This document shows, piece by piece, positions 1 through 7,900 of a stretch of 9,438 nucleotides of DNA (its first letter is position 1; each line of letters starts with the position of its first letter). The notes under the pieces were generated by a model. The model was not told where the DNA came from, did not search any database, and was given only the letters and a program-made list of their open reading frames with translations. Origin of the DNA: Nitrospirota bacterium (GTDB taxonomy: Bacteria; Nitrospinota; Nitrospinia; Nitrospinales; VA-1); NCBI GenBank assembly GCA_003235465.1, contig QJWD01000099.1:1-9438 (forward strand), written 5' to 3'. A program made the position numbers and the translations under genes.

Positions 1-2
1 TG

Positions 3-1925
<1,923 letters not shown>

Positions 1926-1930
1926 CCGCC

Positions 1931-2485
1931 ATGCCCGTCTTTCAGGCTGGCAAGGGGCCGGACAGCGAGCGGCGGCTTTTGGTCATGGGGCTGCTTGTCG
2001 CGCTCGGGGTGATCCTGCACCGCGCCGAAGCCCTCCTGCCGCTGCCTTCCCCGTGGGTCAAGCTCGGCCTCGCCAACATCATGACCCTGCTCGCCCTCGT
2101 CTACCTCGGGTTCCGCGAGGCGGTGGTGGTGACGGCGCTGCGCATCCTCATTGGCTCGGCGCTTGCGGGCACGTTTCTCGGGCCGACGTTTTTTTTGAGT
2201 TTTGCCGGCGGGCTCGCCGCCGTTTTTGCCATGATGGTCGTCCACCAGGGCGGCCGCGGCCGCTTCAGCCTGGTGGGGGTCAGCGTGGTGTCCGCCATCG
2301 CGCACACGCTCACTGTGTTCTTTCTCGTTCGCGCCTTTCTGATCCGCGAGGACGCCTTTCTCACCCTGCTGCCGTTTTTCTTCGCCCTGGCGCTCTTCAC
2401 CGGCACCCTCACCGGCCTGGTGGGCAACCACCTCGTCCGCCACCTGAAAAACGCCGGTCTGGGCCTTAAAATGGCGCCCTTTTGA
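1931..2485 (+). CDS. Gx / heptaprenyl diphosphate synthase component I-like membrane protein
   Basis: A 184-residue, strongly hydrophobic protein with about five or six predicted membrane segments (roughly 15-37, 44-62, 64-84, 86-104, 113-137, 145-168). The stretch PWVKLGLANI at 41-50, followed by a leucine-rich helix and the R-x-L-I-G-S-x-L-x-G-T pattern (71-81), is the hallmark of the HepI/Gx family (Pfam Hpre_diP_synt_I). Members are often annotated as heptaprenyl diphosphate synthase subunit I or as S-component-like transporters, and their biochemical role is poorly settled. The start is ATG, 5 bp after the clpC stop, with AGGAAG at 1915-1920 as a plausible ribosome binding site. No prenyl synthase gene lies next to it here. 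The usual His-Asn-x-x-Gln motif in the fifth segment reads His-Thr-x-x-Val (from His125). Family call is fairly sure, function is not. Confidence 0.75.
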   Translation: MPVFQAGKGPDSERRLLVMGLLVALGVILHRAEALLPLPSPWVKLGLANIMTLLALVYLGFREAVVVTALRILIGSALAGTFLGPTFFLSFAGGLAAVFAMMVVHQGGRGRFSLVGVSVVSAIAHTLTVFFLVRAFLIREDAFLTLLPFFFALALFTGTLTGLVGNHLVRHLKNAGLGLKMAPF

Positions 2486-2494
2486 CCCTCCCGC

Positions 2495-2550
2495 AAAAAG
2501 CCTTAGACTTTTAATTATCAGTGAGTTACCATGTAACATAGGCTTTTTTT
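2495..2550 (+). terminator. Possible terminator: nested hairpins ending in a T-tract
   Basis: AAAAAGCCT (2495-2503) is an exact inverted repeat of AGGCTTTTT (2540-2548), followed by two more T, so the right arm ends in seven T. Inside lies a second hairpin, GTTAC-CAT-GTAAC (2525-2537). A further stem GGGCG/CGCCC (2552-2556 with 2564-2568) follows. The outer loop is long (36 nt), so this is not a textbook terminator, but its position 10 bp after the Gx stop and the T-tract fit transcription end or attenuation of the clpC-Gx unit. Confidence 0.45.
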
Positions 2551-2595
2551 CGGGCGTTTTGTCCGCCCCTTCCCGCAAACTTTGAGCAGGCCACC

Positions 2596-3282
2596 GTGAA
2601 ACTGTCCATCGTCATTCCCATCTACAACGAACTGAACACGCTGGAAGAGGTCTTAAAGCGCGTCGAGGCCACCGAGTACGACAAGGAGATCATCCTGATC
2701 GACGATTTCTCCGTCGACGGCACACGCGACCTTTTGAAGAAGTACGAAAACCGGGACGGCTACCAGGTGCACTATCACTCGAAGAACAAGGGGAAGGGCG
2801 CGGCGCTCAGGACGGGGTTCGGCCACGTCACAGGCGACGTGATCCTGATTCAGGATGCCGATCTCGAGTACGACCCGGGGGATTACCCGCAGCTCTTAAA
2901 GCCCATTCAGGACAAGCGCGCGGACGTGGTTTACGGCTCGCGTTTTCTCGGCGGCGGCGCGCACCGGGTGCATTTCTTCTGGCATTCGGTGGGCAACAAG
3001 ATGCTGACGATGCTCTCCAATATGTTCACCAACCTGAACCTCACCGACATGGAAACCGGTTACAAGGTATTCACCCGCAAGGTGCTGGATAAGGTCACCC
3101 TGAAATGCGACCGTTTCGGCTTCGAGCCGGAGTTCACCAGCAAGATCGCCAAAAACCGCTTCCACATTTATGAAGTGCCCATCTCCTACAGCGGCCGCGA
3201 CTACTCGGAAGGAAAGAAAATCACCTGGAAGGACGGGGTGGCGGCGCTCTGGTTCATCATCAAATTCCGCTTTTTCGACTGA
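2596..3282 (+). CDS. Family 2 glycosyltransferase (polyprenyl-phosphate sugar transferase-like)
   Basis: A 228-residue cytosolic GT-A fold glycosyltransferase of family 2. It starts with the usual nucleotide-sugar domain: S-I-V-I-P-I-Y-N-E at 4-12, IDDFS(V)DGT at 35-43, K-G-K-G-A-A-L-R-T-G at 65-74, and the metal-binding D-A-D at 87-89. Then come GSRF (114-117), D-M-E-T-G-Y-K (151-157) and F-E-P-E-F-T (176-181), which form the acceptor side in dolichyl-phosphate mannose synthase-like enzymes. The C-terminal Y-S-G-R-x-x-x-E-G-K-K-I-T-W block is common in bacterial relatives of this group. There are no C-terminal membrane helices, unlike longer members. It probably moves a sugar from a nucleotide donor to a polyprenyl phosphate or envelope glycan, but the sugar cannot be told. 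The start is GTG with GAGCAGG 5 nt upstream. The stop is 12 bp from the convergent zinc-ribbon gene. Confidence 0.85.
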   Translation: MKLSIVIPIYNELNTLEEVLKRVEATEYDKEIILIDDFSVDGTRDLLKKYENRDGYQVHYHSKNKGKGAALRTGFGHVTGDVILIQDADLEYDPGDYPQLLKPIQDKRADVVYGSRFLGGGAHRVHFFWHSVGNKMLTMLSNMFTNLNLTDMETGYKVFTRKVLDKVTLKCDRFGFEPEFTSKIAKNRFHIYEVPISYSGRDYSEGKKITWKDGVAALWFIIKFRFFD

Positions 3283-3294
3283 TCGTAACCGGTC

Positions 3295-3690
3295 TCAGGG
3301 CTCAAGCCCCGCCCCGCAAAAATCGCACGTCCGGTCTTCATCGAGCACCACGCCGCCGCAGGCCGAGCAGACGGAAAACTGCTCGTGTTCGCGAATCAGC
3401 CGCCTCGCCCGCTCCACATCTTCCTTTCTCGTCCACAGCCTGACTTTCATGAGCGCCGGCACGGGAACGGGCTCCATGCTGAAGGTGGCGTTTTCCAGCT
3501 GGCAGGGAATGCCCTCGCTCTCCAGATAACCGCGGATGATGTGCGCCTGCGATTCGTACATGACGGTGAAGGCGACGTCCAGGTTGTCCGCGGGGTCGGA
3601 AGCCAGGGCATCCACCAGCGGGACGTTGCACTCGGGGCAGGTGCTGATATCCTTTCTGAATTCCGACTCGCATTCCGGGCAATACGGCAT
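3295..3690 (-). CDS. DUF2007-like protein flanked by two zinc ribbons
   Basis: A 131-residue soluble protein with three parts. The N-terminal zinc ribbon has Cys4, Cys7, Cys18 and Cys21. A central alpha/beta segment (about 36-104) contains the pattern A-H-I-I-R-G-Y-L-E-S-E-G-I-P and ends in a stretch rich in E-R-A-R-x-L-I, which resembles DUF2007 (a small ligand- or signal-type domain of unproven function). The C-terminal zinc ribbon has Cys108, Cys111, Cys122 and Cys125. Both ribbons keep all four cysteines as C-x2-C-x10-C-x2-C. The ATG start has an excellent AAGGAG site at 3696-3701. It lies 70 bp downstream of the symporter gene on the same strand and is likely cotranscribed with it. The function is unknown. 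The DUF2007 assignment is by eye, while the zinc ribbons are directly visible. Confidence 0.8.
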   Translation of the reverse strand: MPYCPECESEFRKDISTCPECNVPLVDALASDPADNLDVAFTVMYESQAHIIRGYLESEGIPCQLENATFSMEPVPVPALMKVRLWTRKEDVERARRLIREHEQFSVCSACGGVVLDEDRTCDFCGAGLEP

Positions 3691-3695
3691 GCTCT

Positions 3696-3701
3696 CTCCT
3701 T
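3696..3701 (-). promoter_or_regulatory. Strong ribosome binding site of the zinc-ribbon gene
   Basis: On the minus strand AAGGAG lies 5 nt before the ATG at 3690. It fixes the start of the DUF2007-like gene. A perfect 5-bp hairpin (3702-3714) abuts it directly upstream. Confidence 0.7.
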
Positions 3702-3728
3702 CCGCCAGGGGCGGTGGCCTCCTTGGCC
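3702..3728 (-). other. Two tandem small hairpins in the symporter/DUF2007 spacer
   Basis: Read on the plus strand, CCGCC (3702-3706) pairs with GGCGG (3710-3714) around a 3-nt loop, and GGCC (3716-3719) pairs with GGCC (3725-3728) around a 5-nt loop. In the minus-strand mRNA the two hairpins stand directly in front of the ribosome binding site of the zinc-ribbon gene. They have no T-tract, so they are not an intrinsic terminator. They could mark RNA processing or simply reflect high GC. Confidence 0.35.
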
Positions 3729-3760
3729 TAAAACGGGTGAATGCGAATACCCTGAAACGC

Positions 3761-5122
3761 TCAGGAGTATTTTTCGATCAGCCCTTCGCGGACGCCGTCC
3801 TCAAACGTCGCGGTCTCTTCCGCCAGTTGCCCGCTCAGGAGCACCAGGCCGACCAGGTTGGGTAGCGCCATCAAGGCGTTCATGATGTCGGACAGGTTCC
3901 ACACCACTTCCAGTTTGACAACGGCGCCGACGAACACCGCCGCCACCCAGGCGTAGCGGTAATAATCGATGTACTTGAGGCCGGCGAGGTACTCGAAGCA
4001 CTTTTCCCCATAATAACACCAGCCGAGGATGGTGGAGTAGGCGAAGGTGACCACGCCCAGGGTGACGATCCAGTGCCCCCACTCTCCGGGCAGGCCGGTC
4101 GCGAACGCCTGCATGGTGAGCGCCACGCCAGTTTCTCCCGAGGTCCACGAGCCGGACGCGGCGAGGACGAGCCCGGTGATGGTGCAGACGACGAGGGTGT
4201 CGAGAAAGGTGCCGGTCATCGACACCAGGGCCTGCTTGGCCGGCTGGTCGGTCTTCGCGGCGGCGGCGGCGATGGGCGCGCTGCCCAAACCGGATTCGTT
4301 GGAAAACAGCCCGCGGGCGATGCCGAAGCGCATGGTCTTGGCGACGGTGGCGCCCAGGAACCCGCCTGTCGCCGCGGTGCCGGTGAAGGCGTCGGAAACG
4401 ATCATACGAAGGCCCTCGCCCAGGTGCGACCAGTTGCTCGCGATGACGACGAACGCCCCCACGATGTACACCACCACCATGACCGGCACGAAGATCACCG
4501 CCACCTGGGCGATGCGCTCGATGCCGCCCAGGATCACAAGCGCGGTCAGGAAGGCGAGCATCAACCCCACCGGTACCGCGCCGATGGGCAACACTTCGGT
4601 GATGGCGGCGGCGGTGGTGTTGGCCTGCACCATGTTGCCGATGCCAAACGCCGCCAGGGCGCCGAAGAACGCGAAACTCGTTCCCAGCCATTTTTTTCCG
4701 AGGCCGTCCTCCAGGTAGAACATGGGGCCGCCGGATATTTTACCGTGGCCGTTGGTGCGCCGGTAGCGCACGGCCAGGAGGCCTTCGGCGTACTTGGTGG
4801 CCATGCCGAACAGGGCGGTGATCCACATCCAGAACACCGCCCCGGGCCCGCCCATGGCCACTGCGGTGGCGACGCCGGCGATGTTGCCAACGCCGACGGT
4901 GGAGGCGAGGGCCGTCATCAACGCACCCAGGTGGGAAATGTCGCCCGCTCCCTCCCGGCCGGTGCTCCCGAAAGCGAGCCTGAGCCCGTAGCCCAGCTGG
5001 CGGAACTGCACGCCGCGCAGGCGGAGGGTGAGCAGCACCCCCGTGCCGACCAGGAGCGCCAGAAGCCACGGCCCCCACATGAACCCGCTCACCTGCTGCA
5101 ACCCCACGTTCAACGCTTCCAC
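3761..5122 (-). CDS. Alanine/glycine:cation symporter family (AGCS) transporter
   Basis: A 453-residue polytopic inner-membrane protein with about ten or eleven hydrophobic segments, expected to import a small neutral amino acid (alanine or glycine) with sodium. Family blocks are clear: T-V-G-V-G-N-I-A-G-V at 75-84, G-G-P-G-A-V-F-W-M-W at 91-100, the S-G-G-P-M-F-Y motif at 130-136, Q-A-N-T-T-A near 166-171, and G-L-F-S-N-E-S-G-L-G-S-A-P at 271-283 followed by the T-D-x-P-A-K-Q loop. The length is typical of the family. The start is GTG with AGAGG about 7 nt upstream. A perfect TATAAT lies 57 bp before it. The DUF2007-like gene follows on the same strand after 70 bp. Substrate specificity cannot be read from the sequence. 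Confidence 0.93.
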   Translation of the reverse strand: MEALNVGLQQVSGFMWGPWLLALLVGTGVLLTLRLRGVQFRQLGYGLRLAFGSTGREGAGDISHLGALMTALASTVGVGNIAGVATAVAMGGPGAVFWMWITALFGMATKYAEGLLAVRYRRTNGHGKISGGPMFYLEDGLGKKWLGTSFAFFGALAAFGIGNMVQANTTAAAITEVLPIGAVPVGLMLAFLTALVILGGIERIAQVAVIFVPVMVVVYIVGAFVVIASNWSHLGEGLRMIVSDAFTGTAATGGFLGATVAKTMRFGIARGLFSNESGLGSAPIAAAAAKTDQPAKQALVSMTGTFLDTLVVCTITGLVLAASGSWTSGETGVALTMQAFATGLPGEWGHWIVTLGVVTFAYSTILGWCYYGEKCFEYLAGLKYIDYYRYAWVAAVFVGAVVKLEVVWNLSDIMNALMALPNLVGLVLLSGQLAEETATFEDGVREGLIEKYS

Positions 5123-5178
5123 GGGAACCTCTCTTCTGGAAATTTCCGCCCGGCCATCATCATGCCGATATTGCGTGC

Positions 5179-5208
5179 ATTATACCTCGCCGTCCGGATA
5201 GGTTGAAA
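5179..5208 (-). promoter_or_regulatory. Candidate promoter of the symporter gene
   Basis: The minus strand carries a perfect -10 hexamer TATAAT (plus-strand 5179-5184) in otherwise GC-rich DNA. The best -35 at 18-bp spacing (plus 5203-5208) reads TTTCAA, only 3 of 6 matches to TTGACA. A start near 5172 would give a leader of about 50 nt before the GTG at 5122. The -10 is convincing, the -35 is weak. Confidence 0.5.
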
Positions 5209-5215
5209 TTTTATG

Positions 5216-5244
5216 TTGCAAATGAAAACAAAGCGAAGGATATT
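5216..5244 (+). promoter_or_regulatory. Weak candidate promoter of the PRC-barrel-like gene
   Basis: TTGCAA (5216-5221) and GATATT (5239-5244) stand 17 bp apart, each matching 4 of 6 consensus bases, in the only AT-rich stretch upstream of the gene. Transcription would begin near 5251. This would leave the GTG at 5248 outside the message and favour the ATG at 5290. Low certainty. Confidence 0.25.
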
Positions 5245-5280
5245 CAAGTGAACGGCAATTTTTTTTCGGCCCTGTTCCAC

Positions 5281-5285
5281 GGAGG
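5281..5285 (+). promoter_or_regulatory. Ribosome binding site GGAGG deciding the start at 5290
   Basis: GGAGG lies 4 nt before the ATG at 5290. A competing site, AAGGA at 5236-5240, lies 7 nt before an in-frame GTG at 5248. The spacing of the second is nearer ideal, so the start is not settled. Confidence 0.5.
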
Positions 5286-5289
5286 CGTT

Positions 5290-5694
5290 ATGACAGCCAG
5301 CGGGTTAGTGTTCATCGACGAAAATATTTCCGACCTGCAGAAGAAGGACCAGGTCATCGGCCATTACCTGTACGGCGCGGATGGCGAAACCATCGCCCGG
5401 GTGGAAGGGGTGCTGGTCGAATCCGGCACCTTCCTGTGCCGCTACCTGGCCATTCGCATGGGGGGCTTTCTCAAGATCGAGGGGAAAAAGATCATCCTGC
5501 CCATCGAGGTTTGTGAAGTGGCCGATTTGGGCAAGGTGAAAACCGAGTGGCGCAAGGAATCAATCAAGGACGCGCCCAACCCCGAGGACATCGAGCACAT
5601 CACCATGGAAGAGGAGGAGTTGATCCTCGGCTATTTCGACCTCGAACCCTACTGGGCGGCCAGGCCCGCGACGGAAACCGGCGACGAGGGCTGA
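5290..5694 (+). CDS. PRC-barrel-like domain protein (function unknown)
   Basis: A 134-residue soluble protein from the ATG at 5290. An in-frame GTG at 5248 would add 14 residues, and the frame opens further at TTG 5203. Residues 18-85 show the small beta-barrel pattern of PRC-barrel proteins: a short strand ending D-Q-V-I-G, a turn at D-G-E-T, V-E-G-V-L-V-E, R-Y-L-A-I-R and the K-K-I-I-L-P-I-E strand. The tail D-A-P-N-P-E-D followed by I-T-M-E-E-E-E-L-I-L-G-Y-F recalls the C-terminal part of photosynthetic reaction centre H subunits and their stand-alone relatives. Nothing here implies photosynthesis, since PRC barrels are widespread in non-phototrophs and in RNA-processing proteins. I choose ATG because of GGAGG and because the DNA upstream holds a run of eight T and a possible promoter. 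The gene is a lone plus-strand unit between two minus-strand blocks. The domain call is by eye. Confidence 0.65.
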   Translation: MTASGLVFIDENISDLQKKDQVIGHYLYGADGETIARVEGVLVESGTFLCRYLAIRMGGFLKIEGKKIILPIEVCEVADLGKVKTEWRKESIKDAPNPEDIEHITMEEEELILGYFDLEPYWAARPATETGDEG

Positions 5695-5739
5695 TCGCGC
5701 CTTTGCCCCCCACCCTATTCCCCAGCACTCATCCCCACT

Positions 5740-5762
5740 AAAAACGGCGCCGCCCGGCCACC
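5740..5762 (-). terminator. Weak possible terminator after murA
   Basis: On the minus strand, directly after the murA stop, GGTG (5759-5762) can pair with CGCC (5746-5749) around a 9-nt GC-rich loop, followed by G and five T (5740-5744). The 4-bp stem includes one G-T pair and is short, so this is only a candidate end for the rho-murA operon. Confidence 0.3.
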
Positions 5763-5763
5763 T

Positions 5764-7017
5764 TCAGCGGACGCGGCGGATGTTTGCGCCGAGGGCCGAG
5801 AGCTTCTCCTCCATCCTCTCGTAGCCGCGATCGATGTGGTAAACCCTCGAGATGACCGATTTCCCCTTTGCCGCCAGGGCAGCCAGCACCAGGGAGGCGC
5901 TCGCCCTAAGGTCGGTGGCCATCAGCGGCGCGCCGCTCAGGGACGTGACGCCGCTCACGATCGCTGTGTGCCCCTCGAGGGTGATGCCGGCGCCCATGCG
6001 CCGAAGCTCTGCCGCGTGCATGAAGCGGTTCTCGAACACGTGCTCCAGAATCACGCTCTGCCCGCGGGCAAGGGTCATGAGGGCCATGAACTGCGCCTGC
6101 AAATCGGTGGGAAACCCCGGGTGGGGATGGGTGCGGATGTTGACGCCGGCGATGTCCCGCGAGGGTTTGACGAGGATGGCCTCGGCGGTGGTTTCGAGCT
6201 GGACGCCGGCCTCCTGCAATTTGTGAATCAGCGCCTCGAGGTGTTCGGGCACGCAGCGCTCCACCACCACCTCGCCGCCGGTGATGGCGCCGGCGATCAC
6301 GTAGGTTCCCGCTTCGATGCGGTCGGGGATGATGTCGCAATCGAGAGGAGCAAGGGATTTCACTCCCCGGATGGTGATGACTTCCGTCCCCTGGCCGGAG
6401 ATGTCCGCCCCCGCCTGGTTGAGGGCCTCGGCCAGCGAAACCACTTCGGGCTCGCGGGCGGCGTTCTCCAGCACCGTCTCGCCTTCGGCGAGCGCGGCGG
6501 CCATCATCAAATTCGCGGTGCCGGTCACGGTGACGGTGTCGAAATAGATGTGGCTGCCCTTAAGACGGGTGGCCAGGCCGTTGACATAGCCTTCCGCCAG
6601 TTCGATTTCCGCGCCGAGCTTTCTGAACCCTTTAAGGTGCAGGTCGATGGGCCGCTCGCCGATGGCGCAGCCCCCCGGCAGGGAAACGCGCGCCCGCCCG
6701 AGCCTCGCGAGCAGCGGGCCGAGCACCAGGCACGAGGCGCGCATGGTGGAAACCAGGTCGTAGGGCGCTTCGTGATGGCTGACGCCCGAGGTATCCATCA
6801 CCAGACGGTCCGCCTCGAAACTTTCGACGCGCGCGCCGAGTTCGGTGAGGAGCGCGATCATGGTCTTGACGTCGCGGACGCGCGGCACGCGGCGAATCTC
6901 GTTTCGGCCCTTGGTGAGCAGGGTGGCCGCGAGCATCGGCAGCACCGCGTTTTTCGCGCCGCCGATGGTCACCCTGCCGGCAAGCGGCCGGCCGCCTTCG
7001 ATGATGATCTTATCCAT
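5764..7017 (-). CDS. murA: UDP-N-acetylglucosamine 1-carboxyvinyltransferase MurA
   Basis: Catalyses the first committed step of peptidoglycan synthesis in the cytosol, transferring enolpyruvate from phosphoenolpyruvate to UDP-N-acetylglucosamine. At 417 residues it has the standard length. Lys22-Asn23 in G-G-A-K-N-A match the conserved substrate-binding pair. The catalytic loop P-G-G-C-A-I-G-E-R-P (114-123) carries Cys117, equivalent to Cys115 of E. coli, so the enzyme keeps the cysteine attacked by fosfomycin. F-P-T-D near 305 supplies the expected catalytic aspartate, and the C-terminal D-R-G-Y-E-R-M-E-E-K-L block is typical. The ATG start overlaps the end of prmC by 8 bases and has AAGGAGG 4 nt upstream inside prmC. 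It is the last visible gene of the rho-rpmE-prfA-prmC-murA unit. Confidence 0.97.
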   Translation of the reverse strand: MDKIIIEGGRPLAGRVTIGGAKNAVLPMLAATLLTKGRNEIRRVPRVRDVKTMIALLTELGARVESFEADRLVMDTSGVSHHEAPYDLVSTMRASCLVLGPLLARLGRARVSLPGGCAIGERPIDLHLKGFRKLGAEIELAEGYVNGLATRLKGSHIYFDTVTVTGTANLMMAAALAEGETVLENAAREPEVVSLAEALNQAGADISGQGTEVITIRGVKSLAPLDCDIIPDRIEAGTYVIAGAITGGEVVVERCVPEHLEALIHKLQEAGVQLETTAEAILVKPSRDIAGVNIRTHPHPGFPTDLQAQFMALMTLARGQSVILEHVFENRFMHAAELRRMGAGITLEGHTAIVSGVTSLSGAPLMATDLRASASLVLAALAAKGKSVISRVYHIDRGYERMEEKLSALGANIRRVR

Positions 7018-7900
7018 GTCTCCTCCTTGCCGCCTCGATCACCCGGTCGCGGCCGCTCAAATCCCGGCTCACGCGCGCGGGTTCAAATCCGCCGTCGGCC
7101 TCGATGAGTTGGCTGACTTGGGCGGCCTGGGTTTCGCCGATTTCCATGATGAGCACGCCACCGGGCTTGAGGCGCCGTGCCGCCTCCGGAATGAGCCGGC
7201 GATAGACATCGAGCCCGTCGCCGCCGCCATCGAGCGCGAGAGCCGGTTCGTGCCGGCTGACATCCGCTATCAATCCGGCGATGGCGCCGGTTTCGATGTA
7301 GGGCGGGTTGGAAAGTATGAAGTCGAACTCCGTTCCGCCGAAGGCGGAGAACAGATCGGCCGAAATCAGCCTGACGCGACCGGCCACACCCTGCGCTTGC
7401 ACGTTTTCCCGCGCGACGGCCAGCGCGGCGGGGCTTATGTCCACCGCGACGACGCGGCTCAAGGGCAGGGCCCGGGCCGCCACCACGGCGATATTGCCCG
7501 ACCCCGTGCCGATATCGAGAACGACGGGGGCAAGATTTTCCGCCCGCCCGGCCGCTTCAAGGAAACGCTCGATGAGGCATTCGGTTTCCGGGCGCGGGAC
7601 GAGCACCGCCGGGCTGACGCTGAATTCCAGGTCCCAGAACCCCTTCCTGCCGAGCAGGTAGGAAACCGGCTCGCGCCTCTCCCTGCGCTCGATGAGGGCC
7701 TGGGCGGCCTGGTATTCGCGCCCGCTTAGCAGGCGGTCCGGGTGGGCGTAAAGCGCTTCGCGGCCCGTGCCCAGCACGGCGGCGAGCAGGAGTTCCGCAT
7801 CCAGGCGCGCGCTTTCGATGCCCGCCTGGCTGAGCCTTTTTTCCGCGCTTTTAATGAACCCCGCCAGGGTGCCTGGAGCGGCGGCCGCCTGCCCGGCCAT
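7010..7900 (-). CDS. prmC: Release factor glutamine methyltransferase PrmC (HemK)
   Basis: S-adenosylmethionine-dependent enzyme that methylates the side-chain amide of the glutamine in the GGQ motif of release factors. Numbering from the ATG gives 296 residues, a normal length. An N-terminal helical substrate-recognition domain (about 1-80) is followed by the linker R-K-G-F-W-D-L-E-F and V-L-V-P-R-P-E-T-E (near 100-107), motif I V-L-D-I-G-T-G-S-G-N (127-136), and the catalytic N-P-P-Y (198-201) that holds the target glutamine. An upstream GTG at 7903 is directly adjacent. I prefer the ATG because it forms a TGATG overlap with the prfA stop, a common arrangement for translational coupling. 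Its substrate, RF1, is the gene just upstream. Confidence 0.95.
   Translation of the reverse strand: MAGQAAAAPGTLAGFIKSAEKRLSQAGIESARLDAELLLAAVLGTGREALYAHPDRLLSGREYQAAQALIERRERREPVSYLLGRKGFWDLEFSVSPAVLVPRPETECLIERFLEAAGRAENLAPVVLDIGTGSGNIAVVAARALPLSRVVAVDISPAALAVARENVQAQGVAGRVRLISADLFSAFGGTEFDFILSNPPYIETGAIAGLIADVSRHEPALALDGGGDGLDVYRRLIPEAARRLKPGGVLIMEIGETQAAQVSQLIEADGGFEPARVSRDLSGRDRVIEAARRRHG
7022..7028 (-). promoter_or_regulatory. Strong ribosome binding site for murA within prmC
   Basis: AAGGAGG on the minus strand lies 4 nt before the murA ATG and is inside the last codons of prmC (encoding an Arg-rich tail). It suggests that murA has its own efficient initiation despite the 8-base overlap. 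Confidence 0.7.

Noticed and set aside
2503..2539. Possible plus-strand promoter in the AT-rich spacer before the glycosyltransferase
   Set aside because: Candidate -10 TAACAT and -35 TTATCA match 4 of 6 each but are only 13 bp apart, and other pairings are worse.
4073..5206. Long plus-strand open frame (377 codons) opposite the AGCS symporter
   Set aside because: Antisense to a well-supported transporter, biased composition, no recognisable motif.
5203..5289. TTG start at 5203 for the PRC-like gene
   Set aside because: No ribosome binding site at proper spacing, AT-rich noncoding-like sequence, and overlap with the likely symporter -35 region; starts at 5248 or 5290 are better.
5836..7107. 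Long plus-strand open frame (423 codons) opposite murA
   Set aside because: It lies antisense to a full-length, motif-complete murA and its translation is low-complexity His/Arg/Gly/Ala-rich, typical of GC-rich shadow frames.
6845..7729. Plus-strand open frame spanning the murA/prmC junction
   Set aside because: Covers parts of two genuine genes on the other strand and has no protein-like motif pattern.
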